Source: Mesaphorura yosii (taxonomy: Eukaryota > Arthropoda > Collembola > Poduromorpha > Tullbergiidae). Taken from it: a stretch of DNA of 24,778 nt. Positions 1-9,289 of the stretch are shown here, one piece after another. The first letter of the stretch is position 1, and each line of letters starts with the position of its first letter. Below the pieces are notes generated by a model. The model saw nothing but the letters and a program-made list of their open reading frames with translations, ran no database searches and was not told the DNA's origin. A program made the position numbers and the translations under genes. The DNA lies in assembly GCA_009869945.1 (NCBI GenBank), contig WIXG01000719.1, positions 1 to 24,778 of the forward strand, read 5' to 3'.

Positions 1-195
1 TGAATCAACTGGAGCGCACGAAGAAGGCAAGAAAAGACGATGAACGAATGTAAAAAAATTGATGTTCAAAAATTCGCAAAATGTTTCCAATGTTGGGTGT
101 GCTGTACGGCATACTAAGCAACACTGATGCATTGCTTCAGTTGATATTTTATGCTTAAGATGTGCTCACGTGGTCATTACTTGTAATGAATTATT
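1..195. repeat. Direct repeat, left copy
   Basis: This segment is nearly identical to 24361-24564. The two differ by a few substitutions, single-base indels in A and T runs, and an 8-bp insertion in the right copy. Base 1 lines up with 24361, so this copy is probably cut by the window edge. It contains the end of a small basic open frame stopping at TAA 51-53, which is also intact in the right copy. Similarity stops near 195. The family is not recognised; it could be an interspersed repeat or a duplicated gene end. Confidence 0.85.
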
Positions 196-1400
196 CAGTT
201 AAAGATCGAGTCTCGTTCTCTCGTCGAGTTGTCAACAATTGATTCAAAATAATAAAGTCCTTCCGGGAATGTCCAGTTAAAACAAACTAGTTTACGTGTC
301 CAATCTTCATTGTCCAGCATACATTGTCCAGCCGTTAGCCGTCATCTCGCATCCGATTCCGATAAGGTGTCACTTTGCCTCGCGAGCCGCGCCGCGCAGC
401 AGAGCAAGTCACAACGCATTGCATTCAATATTATAAGATGCGGAGTACAATTTTCGCCTAATCTCGCAGAAATTCGCTGTTATTCCTTCGCGCTGTAGCC
501 CCCGTCCATCGATTTACACCGCGCAGCCACGCCGAGGGCAAAGTTCTGCCGAAACCCCGACTTTTGCCGCACGCACCAGACCTGAAACATTACCGTCACC
601 ACCGACACGCATCGTTTCCCCGAGCGGAGACTCAGGACAGCCGTTCCTTAAAGTAAAGGTACGCCAACAAAAATTCGCATTTTTCTCCCGAAGCAGCCCT
701 ATTGCCCCTGAAATCAGGCCATAGAGCACAGGACATTGTCCAGAATTGAGACAAAGCGTCGGTCCGCGTACATTCAAAGCGGAGTCGCGATGAGAGATTT
801 TTCCCAGTTCAGACAGGCAAGCTCCCTTATCGCATTAGCATTATCTCTGTCATCTTTCCTTCCAGAGTTTTTACATGCCGAGTCCCAGTCCGCGCACACA
901 GAATCACAGTATTATTAGAGTCTCAGCTCAGCAATCCTCGCCAGTCCCAGACATAGTCCCATTATGTGAAGCCAAGTCCATTCCCTGCCTCCTGAGCGCA
1001 CGCGTGCATTCGTAAGCATAAAGAAAAGGTGCATCCTTATGAGCTGAAGCAATGTTTTGAGTCTGCAAAGCCCAAATAAACAAAAAACTTTCAATTTCTT
1101 CAGCCCATGACCCAGTTCCAGTGCTGTTGTTTACATGCGTTATCGCTCTCCGTATGCAGTTCAGTGCAGAAAGGTGAAGTTGACAAAATAAAAGCCTCGC
1201 GTTGGTACTGCGCGCAGCTTATGCCATTGCTTTGAAAGGCAGCCGTGCTGCGTGGTTTGCGAATTGAGAAGCGCGGTATTTTTCAGTAAACTTAATTAAT
1301 ACAAGCCATTCTAGCGTGTGTTGTCATATTAGTCAGAGTTGGAGTCCCCGTGGTTCTAGAAAAGGTTCGCGCATTCGTAAATGTAAAGAAATTTCTTCAG
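196..1400. other. No recognised gene; mixed non-coding DNA
   Basis: Only short open frames without domain resemblance occur here. The motif TGTCCAG recurs between 265 and 745. A composite short repeat is visible: an ATTCGTAA-type stretch plus TTTCTTCAGCCCATGA at 1006-1110 reappears in compressed form at 1366-1410. The 350-780 part is GC-richer than its surroundings. I see no supportable gene. Confidence 0.5.
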
Positions 1401-1403
1401 CCC

Positions 1404-1916
1404 ATGAATATTAAGCTCATTTCGTATCAATGAAAGAGTACACCTGAACTGGGTCCAGTGCGACTGGCTGAAGGCGAAGATCGATGATCTGTCTTTTATC
1501 ATCGCGACAGAGCGCGACTCGAAGCAGTACGTGCAGGGCATGGTCCGTCACCTGCAGAACAAGGTCGTAGAGGTGCTGGCCGATTTTGAGGTCTGCTGTG
1601 AAGAGCGCCTGGACATCAACTTCCAATGGAAGGCCCACCTTTACGCGATACTTGTCTTTGTGCGTTACATTGAGGCAGACGCAAGTGAACTTGAATGAGA
1701 ACGAATCGAGCCCCTGACCCTCTGCATATTTGGGCCAAGCTTAAGGAGCTGGAGGCCGTGGTTGGCATCACTGCCATCAACGGCAAAGCCGGGAAGGTCA
1801 TACCGCATCCACAGGGCACAACTGCTCCTTCGATGCCTGCAATAGCAACAGCAACTGCGCCTGGCTCTGGCACGCAGAAGCCAACCCGTGCTGGAGGCTG
1901 GGTTCGCCGTTAAACT
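1404..1916 (+). pseudogene. Unrecognised coding remnant, two overlapping frames
   Basis: A plus-strand frame is open from about 1404 to TGA 1695-1697, with no ATG near its beginning. It reads like real protein: mixed helical composition with Trp/Cys-containing stretches such as NWVQCDWLKAK near its start and CCEERLDINFQWK in the middle. Its TGA overlaps the ATG of a second frame, 1696-1913, which continues as KLKELEAV and then becomes Ala/Pro/Thr-rich. An ATGA overlap with a frame change suggests one ancestral coding sequence broken by an indel, or an exon of a gene with unseen introns. I do not recognise the family. Resemblance to very large interferon-inducible GTPases crossed my mind, but I cannot support it. 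Confidence 0.3.
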
Positions 1917-2694
1917 TTAATTAATACATTGTCTAATATAATATAAGAACCTATTTTCATTCACTTATCCATTTAGCACCAGCTTCGTTGAATAAAGAAT
2001 CCTAAGACCGTAGCCCGGGTGTGAAATAATTATGATGAAAAAATTAGTCACAGGAGGATGCTTATCACTTCAAAGATGTGTTTTCCTCATTCTCATACTT
2101 TGGGAAAGAGAAACCGGCACATGGCATCGCAAACTCGCTGGAAGACACGAATTAATTGCACGACTGCACACAAGTTTTTGGCAGGACGGTTTTGCATCGC
2201 ACTCGACTCGACGTGATTTTCACCAATTATAACTAGTTCCGCGAGTTTAGCCTTGAATATTGGTCAAGTTAGTGCAGAGCAGTAAAATCAAGTTCATAGC
2301 TATCAGAAGCAATGATTGAATCGTCACTCTTTTCAATTTCGTCGAAATGAATGGAGCCAACAGTTACAGCAGCAGGATTCGCGATGCGGCTGATAAGGAG
2401 AACAATGCTGATCCTGGCGGGGAGGGGCGGACACGACAACATAACAAGTACTTCTTATTCTGTTTTCTTCACCGGGGAGATCAACCAGTTGAAATATGCA
2501 CTCAAGGGGATTTTGGAATCCTTAATGGAATGCGAGGGTGAGCCTGTGCGTTCGAGTAAGCGCTGCATGTTTAAGTTGAACGAGTCTTGCAACTACTACA
2601 AGTTCTATTTATTGCTTAACCTACTTAACTCACTGCAGCAGGTTTGGAGGAAGGCCACTGCCCTGGCACTGAGGAAGCGAAATCTGCAATTGCC

Positions 2695-2702
2695 CCTGTG
2701 GT
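2695..2702. repeat. Target-site duplication, left (CCTGTGGT)
   Basis: This 8-bp sequence lies immediately outside the left MITE end and is identical to 3168-3175. Confidence 0.88.
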
Positions 2703-3167
2703 CAGTGTTCGGTCTGGTATATAACAGGTGGTATTTACCAGTGGTAAATAACGGTATGGGAAATATATCACCTACTGTGATATGTTAAATAATGTGAAAT
2801 ATTATGTAGGCGACTAAAAATCGTGTCTTCTAATGAGGTAAAGTGATTAAAGAGATGGCACGACGTTCAAGAAGTGAACGACAAGGGACTCAAAAGTTTA
2901 CCCTGAGGCATGGTATCGGTAATTGATACCGATGACGAAAGCCAAAGCGAATAAATTCCACCAATACTTATTTTTATAATTAATTTTGTCGAGAATAAAA
3001 CTTTTGAAGTGATGGTATTTACCAGTATTTGTCATTATTTGGCGTTATATAGTGGTATTTACCACATTACAATTATTTACCGTTATTTAACATTATTATG
3101 CGTTATTTATCCCTATTTACCACTGGTATGGTAAAAACTCTCAAAAGTGGTAAATGGACGAACACTG
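2703..3167. mobile_element. Non-autonomous hAT-type MITE, 465 bp
   Basis: The element starts CAGTGTTCG and ends with its exact inverse CGAACACTG. It is flanked by a perfect 8-bp direct duplication, CCTGTGGT, at 2695-2702 and 3168-3175. An 8-bp target duplication with CAGTG-type ends is the hAT superfamily signature. Beyond the first 9 bp the ends are imperfectly inverted, and both subterminal regions are packed with TATTTACC/GGTAAATA motifs, as expected of hAT transposase binding sites. There is no coding capacity, so it was moved in trans. It sits in the coding sequence of the P450 remnant, in line with its reading frame. Confidence 0.9.
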
Positions 3168-3175
3168 CCTGTGGT
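3168..3175. repeat. Target-site duplication, right (CCTGTGGT)
   Basis: This 8-bp sequence lies immediately outside the right MITE end and is identical to 2695-2702. Deleting one copy plus the element restores the P450 frame. Confidence 0.88.
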
Positions 3176-3591
3176 ACACCACTTCAGATTCGAGCCATCA
3201 TCAAAGACACCCATTCCAGTTACATTTAAAAAAGTCGGCATCAGCTCTGAAGCCAACGGAGTGCCTCCACCTCCGAATTAAAGCAGTGAAGCCGCGTGAA
3301 ATGCAAGCATGTGTGAATGAAATGTGTTGATTTATTAATGGTGCTAAACCGTTTTTTGTGTAATGTCAGTATGTGAATGCGAATCTGTGATTTCAAATGT
3401 TAGCACAGAAGTAGATTATGCAACTTATTCTGTAATTACGTAACTCATCATAAGTTGGCGTTGGCGTTTTTGCATTATGCAATTATCAGATACATAAAAT
3501 CACCGGTTGCTTATGTTTCATCACAACAGATCAGGTAGGTTTTTGCATTGACGGACTGCATTGGGTCCAAAATATTAAAATTGCAACAAAC

Positions 3592-5430
3592 TTAATTTCT
3601 GGCTACTATTTTCAGCCACAGGCCATTTTCTGGCTTCAATGCTAGCTTACTCGCGAACTTCAATGGGATTGTTGTCGTTGAGCTGGGCTCCAGGTGGAAT
3701 TTGAGTACAAGATGTGCCAGGGCTGCTTTCCCTTCGACAAGGGCAAACCGCATTGCTAAAATTATGGAAGAAATGTCATCTTCATTAACAAATCCCGGTA
3801 CAAGCCAGTCATTAATGGAAAAGACGGTCGCATCGCCGTGATCCTTACCAATGCAACTCCTGGGTCCTTGACCAAATGGCATGTACGTGTACGGATGGCG
3901 TGAGGCCTTGTTCTCCGGTGAAAAGCGTTCGGGATCAAACTTTTCCGGATCCGAGTAGTACTGCTCGTCGTGATGAATTCCCATTACAGGGATTACTACA
4001 TGCTGACCCTTCTTGATGGTCACATTTGTGCCCGAGAACGTGTAGTCCTTCGTGCATTTTCTCTGCAGAAAGATTAACATTATTGCTGATTCCTAACTGC
4101 TGGTAACCTCAAGCTATGCATTCTCTCAATTCTTACCTCAAGCCGAATCCCAGGTGGGTATTTACGTAAAGTTTCTGCATTCATGAGAAACTCAATTAAG
4201 ATTTGAGGAATTTTACGATTCCACTAAGATTTTCAATGCAATCAATTTACAATTTTTACCTGATACGACCATGTCCAGGTACTGACAGTTGGTGAGTGTA
4301 TCGTACGTCAGTTTCCCGTTGTTCCTCTCATAGATGCCCTTAATCTGCTGGTGCAATTCGTCCTGCACGTCTTGATTCACCGCCAGCTCGTACATTGCGA
4401 GAATTAGCAGCGTCTCCGTCGTATCAAATCCGGCCAAAAAGAACAGCAGGCTCTGAGCGGTCACCGAGACATCGGTCAAATGAACTTTGCTTGCTTTCTG
4501 CAACTCTACGTTTTTCTCGTTCATGACATCCACTTCATTTTTGTCTTCCTCTTCCGTCTTCAGCTCGCCAGCTTGTGTATCAATCAACAATTGCAGGAAA
4601 TCTTCACGCCTCTTCCCACTGCTCTTACGCGAATCCTTTGATGACTTGATCACATTCGCAAAGAAACCGATGGCTAGCCCGTCAAAGAAGGAAATGCGAA
4701 GGATGTTCGCTAGCTTCGGTAAGAACATCGCAATCAGTATTTTTATCATTGTAAAGGGATTTTTGACCTGGTTCTGAATTCGTTTTCCCATTTCCGCGAA
4801 CGGAGCGTCAGAATTTTCGAACACCTTGCTGTCGACGCCAAATGCAGCGTTGGCAATCACGTCCATGGTGTAGCGAGAACTGACATCTCGAAACTCAAGC
4901 TCGGTTTTCGACGACGCCAACTCTTGTTTAATGAACCGTGACATTTTCTCACCACACTCATTAAATATTTCAAACATTTTGCGAATCTTGCCCGTAGAAA
5001 ACGTTGGACTGAGCGTATTTCTCATGTTCCTCCATTCTTGACTTTGTAGGAATAGCAGCATTTGGTTGAAGTACGGAGTATGTTTAAGTATGTCGACTGT
5101 GCGACGATCAACAAAGTGGTCGAAGTCCTTCACCAGGACGCTCTTAATTAAGTCCAGGTCAGTTAAGTATACAGCGGGTGTCCTCATTTCCATGTAGCCT
5201 ACGACAGGAGCGTCGGGGTGAAGTTTCTTGGTCTCAGCATACAATGTCTGCTCAATTTCATGAAATGGTCGACGAAAGAGAATGCGATCCATCAGAGGTA
5301 TGACTTTATTGAAATCCATCAGCGGAACTCCACGACTGGGCCAATACTGCTTATTGCCGTTGTAATATTTGTAGAGTCCGAAAAGTATGAGCGGAATGCC
5401 CGCTACGAGGGCTGTGATTAGCCACCACAT
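3592..5430 (-). CDS. Cytochrome P450, CYP3-clan (CYP6/CYP9-like)
   Basis: Predicted ER-anchored heme monooxygenase of 528 residues in four exons: 5430-4260, 4174-4137, 4062-3849 and 3755-3592, all joined by GT-AG introns in frame. The substrate cannot be told; the clan includes detoxification enzymes. Visible landmarks are an N-terminal hydrophobic anchor (residues 1-22), C-helix EWRNMRNTLSPTF (132-144), I-helix AGFDTT (333-338), K-helix ETLR (391-394, made by the first splice), PERF (447-450) and heme loop FGQGPRSC with Cys473. The W-R-LSPTF-S-GK pattern points to the CYP3 clan. The third intron (93 bp) interrupts the heme loop and contains no stop in frame, so a naive translation carries a 31-residue insertion. 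After splicing the residue two after the heme Cys is Ala rather than Gly, an accepted variant. It is tail to tail with the P450 remnant at 2351-3281. Confidence 0.93.
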
Positions 5431-5995
5431 TGTTAAATTGGAACGAACGGATCACTTTCGGATATTGACACTGGCCAGTTTTCGACTCCAACTGTGGCGA
5501 CTGCAGTATTTGTAACTCTGCTCCTGCTTTCAGGAAGTTTTCGAACAGTACTCAAGCGCTTTAACGACTCCACTGTTATCTTGATTGTTCGTAGCGCGCA
5601 ATTCAGCAGACCACAACCTATGACTCACTAATAAACTTTGTCAACACAACTTTTAATCTGATGAAACCAGTATTTTACTCGCGTCAAAGCCAAAAAAGTC
5701 ACAAGTTTCAGGGCAGCTTTCTGAATGCAATACGAAATTACGTTTTCATCATTCAGAACGTCAAAGCTCATACCAGCGAGAGTTGCTAAGTAGTAAGCAG
5801 TAAACAGCCGTTGCGCGTTCGTCTTTTGAATGTCCTTGAACGAGAAACATCTGTACACTGGACAAGCGGGATGCAGAGAACCTTGTTGCGCTGGATTGTG
5901 CGTTGAAAGTCAATGTGAACTTGAGAAGAATGGACAGAAGAGAGACTGGCAGATGAAACATCAAATTGCGTAATGCGAAATATGCAGCCGGCTAG
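5431..5995. other. Upstream flank of the P450; no gene seen
   Basis: This is the 5' flank of the minus-strand P450 and should hold its promoter. No convincing TATA box was found. Short open frames on the minus strand (5628-5964) have no recognisable features. Confidence 0.5.
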
Positions 5996-6057
5996 ATGCG
6001 GCCGTGCGACTTGCGGTCCTTCGAATATGCGGCCTATGTGGTATGCGGCCCGCGCCC
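5996..6057. repeat. Left terminal inverted repeat of MULE
   Basis: Contains two or three ATGCGGCC units around a GCGACTTGCGG core. Its reverse complement aligns with 8105-8162 with substitutions and a 3-bp gap. Confidence 0.65.
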
Positions 6058-6083
6058 TACTATGAAGGATAGAGTCAGTCTGC

Positions 6084-6106
6084 TATTGCCAATACGATTG
6101 GCAATA
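6084..6106. repeat. Perfect 10-bp inverted repeat, 3-nt loop
   Basis: TATTGCCAAT and ATTGGCAATA flank ACG. It lies just inside the left MULE end, downstream of the transposase gene. It could form a hairpin or be a symmetric protein-binding site; function unknown. Confidence 0.6.
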
Positions 6107-6273
6107 ACAGTGCAGGTCCACTAACGGGCAAGTCTCTATTTGGACCCGGGATGGGAAAGTGTACTCACGGTATTGCTCCCAACACGCACTATCATTGCAA
6201 ATTCCTTCCTCAGCACTATGTAATGAAAATGTGGACTACAATACAGTGTGTACAGGTAAGGTTAAAAGCAATA

Positions 6274-7855
6274 TTAAACATTATATTCAATGTTATGGGC
6301 GACTCCACGTAAAAATTCTAGAAAGGCAGCCTTTCTAACGTCATCATCTGTTGCTGGCTCCTTTTGGTTGTACCCTTCCAGAATTCGCTTCAGGCTTTCT
6401 GCACTTTTCTTGTACTTGCTGCTGCTGCCGGATGCTTCTGAATTTCCTGCAATTGCCTTCTCAATCTTTACTTTAGTTAGTTGTTTTTTGAGACAGTCAA
6501 TTAACTTGTAAATCGTTGGATGAGCTGCACTTAGCATCGAATTCATCGAGCGGTTGAAGCCTTCACAGTTGTTGGCTTTCCCCAAATCATCCAAGACAGA
6601 TTGACGGCAGTTCCACCGAGCAACATCAAACAATGGTGCACGTCGACGGGTGTTACTTCTGTATGCTCCAACCCAGGTGATCTCGAAGTAAGCCATTAAT
6701 GGCGCCTTGCGATTGTAATTTTCTTCGTAAAAATCCGACTCCGAGAGTGCATCCTAAGCCGCTGCAAATTCGGCGACTGGCAAAAATGCAAGTGCTGCCA
6801 GCATGTTCATGTTCAAAGCGAAGTCCGGTTTTTCACGATAATCTTCAGCTACTCTTGGAATTTGCTGAATGTGCTTCCACACGCTTTGGGAGAAATGAAA
6901 AAAGCACCCTCGCTGGCGGGCCGCTGGGAACTCCGAATGAAAGGTGTTGACCGAGGCTTGTGCGAAGTCGCTCATAATGGTGTTGGGTGCCAGATTCCGT
7001 TTCACATTCTTCATAGCAGATAAAACTCTGATGTATGTGGCTTGGGTGTGATTTGGCATCAAAATATAGACGAGAGGAAGAATTAAATCTCGGAACTGGC
7101 TGTGGATTATGAACAGTTGGTCGAACAATGATGGACTAGCTTTAAATGTGCCGTCACAGAACCATTTCTCGGAGCGCTCCAGAATTTCAAAATTTTGCTG
7201 TGTTCCGAACATCAAAATACGTTGCATGTTGTTGCCTGAGTCGAACAGAAGGAAATTTTCGCCATTATCGAGGGTTGTAATCTGCTCGGGGAGGTCAAGA
7301 TCGGAGCGAGATGTTGGTGTGCGAAGATTTCCTTGATATTTGTCAAGCCTGACCTTCTGCACACTGCGTTTCAGTGTTATGACCGTAGGAAGTTTGCCTG
7401 CAATGACGCCATGAACTTAGTAGTAAAAGTTAGAGTAAGTGGTGAAAATCTATTGTTGTTCGTCTGGGTCCAAGCAACAATAGAGAAAGTGGTGAAAGTG
7501 AAGGTCAACCCTTCTTTAGCCTTGGCCTTACCGAGGCAGGCCACAGATGTCCCCTCTAGAGCAGTCGCAACAACGGAGGCCGTGGTTTCGGTTGAGGCAG
7601 CAGCGAGAGCGATGACCTTCTTCACAACTTGCCTCTTTTCAATGGATGGGGGGTCAGGTGTGTGATTGTGGCTGTCAGGCCCCTTGATGACCTCCATTAT
7701 TTCGCCATCCTCCGGGAGGTGGGCACCAGTGTGCAGGCGGCCACGGCAATCATGATGTCTCTCCTCAGTGCAGAGCCATCTTTATGTAAGCGGTATGAAT
7801 ACCCTTGGTACACAAGCACTTTCCCACCCTTTTGACTTGTTGAAAGAGTTGACAT
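6274..7855 (-). pseudogene. FLYWCH zinc finger plus MULE transposase, broken
   Basis: Mutator-type DDE transposase or a domesticated derivative. The ATG is at 7855 (MSTLSTSQKGGKVLVYQGY), typical of these proteins. The FLYWCH finger follows: WLCTEERHHDCRGRLHT and, near 7660, HNHTPDPP. A frameshift near 7779-7785 separates GYSYRLHK from the WLC block. A 134-bp GT-AG intron (7531-7398) joins VACLG to KLPTVITLKRSV. The MULE domain then shows catalytic Asp in FCDGTFKASPSLF, the second Asp in MSDFAQASVNTF, the RGCFFHFSQSVW block, and the putative catalytic Glu in NNCEGFNRSMNS. An in-frame TAG at 6756-6754 lies between the second Asp and Glu; the frame resumes as DALSESDFYEE and runs to the stop at 6274. 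One frameshift plus one nonsense codon argue for a dead gene, unless one is a sequence error or strain-specific. Confidence 0.87.
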
Positions 7856-8104
7856 ATTCACTAATCAGTGCTTCTTCCCAATTACTAAAACGTAGCACGT
7901 TAGAACTTAAAACAATAAAATCACAATAAAATACAACTAAGTAACATTAAAACGTCCAGCGACTTTGAAATCTTAGACTTAGTTAAAATATTTAAAAAGC
8001 GAACTGCGACTGCTCTACTCCCAAAAAGATTTTAAAAAATTCGAACGCTCCGCTCGTTCTATCTTCCTTCGTTCTCTTCGTGTCCTTTGTCCATTCCGAA
8101 TTGA

Positions 8105-8162
8105 GCGTCGGGACGCATTCCTGACTGGCCACATATTCGACGGGCAAGTCGCGCAGCCGCAT
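8105..8162. repeat. Right terminal inverted repeat of MULE
   Basis: Inverted counterpart of 5996-6057, sharing the CATATTCGA, CAAGTCGC and GCCGCAT blocks in order. Confidence 0.65.
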
Positions 8163-8362
8163 TCTTCATAATATCCTTTAATTTCTCCGTCATTTCATCT
8201 GAAGATTGCTTCCTTCAACATGTGCTGTAATATCTTCGTCGTTTCATCTGAAAATGGTTCTATTCAATAAGTGAATGCAGTTCCTTCATTATATCATCCG
8301 AGGATTGCTTTCTTCAACATGTTCTGTAATTTCTTCATCATGTCATCCGAACGTTCCTAATG
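8163..8362. repeat. Imperfect tandem repeat, about 50-bp period, four units
   Basis: Units share TTCATCTGAA/GTCATCCGA-type blocks followed by ATTGCTTTCTTCAACATGT and CTGTAATTTCTTC. Starts are near 8179, 8227, 8281 and 8327, and unit lengths vary from about 46 to 54 bp. It begins right at the outer edge of the right MULE end, so it may be part of the element's subterminal region or a minisatellite next to it. Confidence 0.6.
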
Positions 8363-8654
8363 TGCGTAATCGCCACATAATTTGTCGTTTCCTTCACTGG
8401 TGCTGGCGCTATGCTTCTTGTCCAGGCGAATTTATGGTAACCACGGTGGTGGACACGACGAAGGACTTGTTTCTGGCCATAGGTGTCACGGCCAGCATTC
8501 TTGGCACGTTTTCTGCTCCAATCTTGCCAACTCTTTTGTATTTCGTTCAATGTGACCTGTCAATCGTTGGAATGGTATTTCCTGTCTGTCTGCTAAATGG
8601 CAGTCACGCCTCGTTTCTCCTTCTTCTCGTCTGGACCATCCTTCAATGATAAAC

Positions 8655-9289
8655 TACAAACATTGTGTGGCAACAATTTTTCATTTGCGCGTGCCTCGCA
8701 GTCGTATTAATTGTCGTTGGAGTTCGGTTTCTTCTTGAACTTGAGTAAGTGCGTCCACCGCCTTGAATTTGCCTCCATTTTTACTGGCATAAAATCTGTC
8801 TACGCAACCAGCTGGAGAATCGCGACTGAAACCCAAGTACCAGTGCCTCCAACAGTTTCTGGCTATTTACCGCTTCTTGTACTTGTACGTCGAAACGGTC
8901 AACGAATTTGTGTACACGCTCCTGCCCGCAATTTGCGTCCAGGCCGGAGTCCTCGTCATCGGAGCCTCCTTCTACTTGATTCGTGGTGCACTGAGTACCA
9001 TTCTTCGGGGTTTCCTCGTATGCGGCCTTACGGCCCTTGGTGGGTTCATTTTTGTGACCGTGGGTGGGGGTGAAGTCTCCTCACGAGTCATAAGGCTGAG
9101 AGACAAAAGAAAAAACGTAGCAGAAGCGCAAGGGAAGTACATCCGAGCGTGCTACAAGGCGTGTGCCCCACCGAAGCTCGAAATGGGCAGTTTTTTCTTA
9201 TTTACTCGGCACCTTTACCCCTGCTGTACAAAATAATCGGTGCACTTGTGACCTTGCTGTGCGCTATAAAAATGCCACCGACGCCCTGA
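8655..9289 (+). pseudogene. 7TM chemoreceptor-like gene fragment, C-terminal, frameshifted
   Basis: A likely exon from 8812 (after a CAG) encodes several hydrophobic segments: FLAIYRFLYLYVETVNEF, TLLPAICVQAGVLVIGASF and VCGLTALGGFIFV. It then reads KACAPPKLEMGSFFLFTR, which parallels LRACRPLEMSIGSFTVSTR of the receptor at 14027-15196. The frame should continue into a last membrane segment, and that segment (PLLYKIIGALVTLLCAIK, stop 9287-9289) is present in another frame. One extra T in the T6 run at 9191-9196 would join them. Upstream, 8661-8744 encodes another hydrophobic stretch ending in GTAAGT, but its phase does not fit. It is related to, but distinct from, the 14-18 kb receptors. Pseudogene or sequence error; receptor identity is inferred from layout and motif. 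Confidence 0.55.

Larger units (their letters stand above)
2351..3281 (+). pseudogene. Decayed cytochrome P450, 3' part, split by a MITE
   Basis: Three blocks in order resemble the C-terminal half of a P450. The first is an I-helix-like segment near 2420-2465 (GHDNITSTSYSVFF, close to the usual AGHDTTST type). The second is a K-helix-like segment near 2480-2530 (LKYALKGILESL). The third is a heme-loop remnant at 2643-2670, where FGG and CPG now lie in different frames. From 2674 the frame EEAKSAIAPVV runs into the MITE. Removing the MITE and one target duplication rejoins the frame exactly: HHFRFEPSSKTPIP follows, ending at TAA 3279-3281. That end matches the intact neighbouring P450 (GKAALAHLV, FHLEPSSTTTIP). 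The heme-loop frameshift, missing segments and insertion make this a pseudogene. The terminal block is strong; the upstream blocks are less sure. Confidence 0.72.
5996..8162. mobile_element. Mutator-like (MULE) element with inverted ends
   Basis: About 62 bp at 5996-6057 match, in inverted orientation, about 58 bp at 8105-8162. Shared blocks are GCCGCAT, CAAGTCGC, CATATTCGA and GGCC-CAT in the same order and spacing. A FLYWCH-MULE transposase gene (6274-7855, minus) lies between them, so they are best read as terminal inverted repeats of one element of about 2.2 kb. The true outer ends may extend further; I could not fix the 9-11 bp target duplication expected of MULEs. Divergence of the ends and the broken gene mark an old, inactive copy. 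Confidence 0.68.

Noticed and set aside
514..777. Minus-strand 87-residue open frame
   Set aside because: No domain, signal peptide or splice support; composition looks like non-coding GC-richer DNA.
1404..1697. Fragment of a very large interferon-inducible GTPase
   Set aside because: No G-box motifs and only an impression of similarity; a database search would be decisive.
8338..8550. Minus-strand 70-residue basic open frame
   Set aside because: It overlaps the tandem repeat and shows no recognisable motif.
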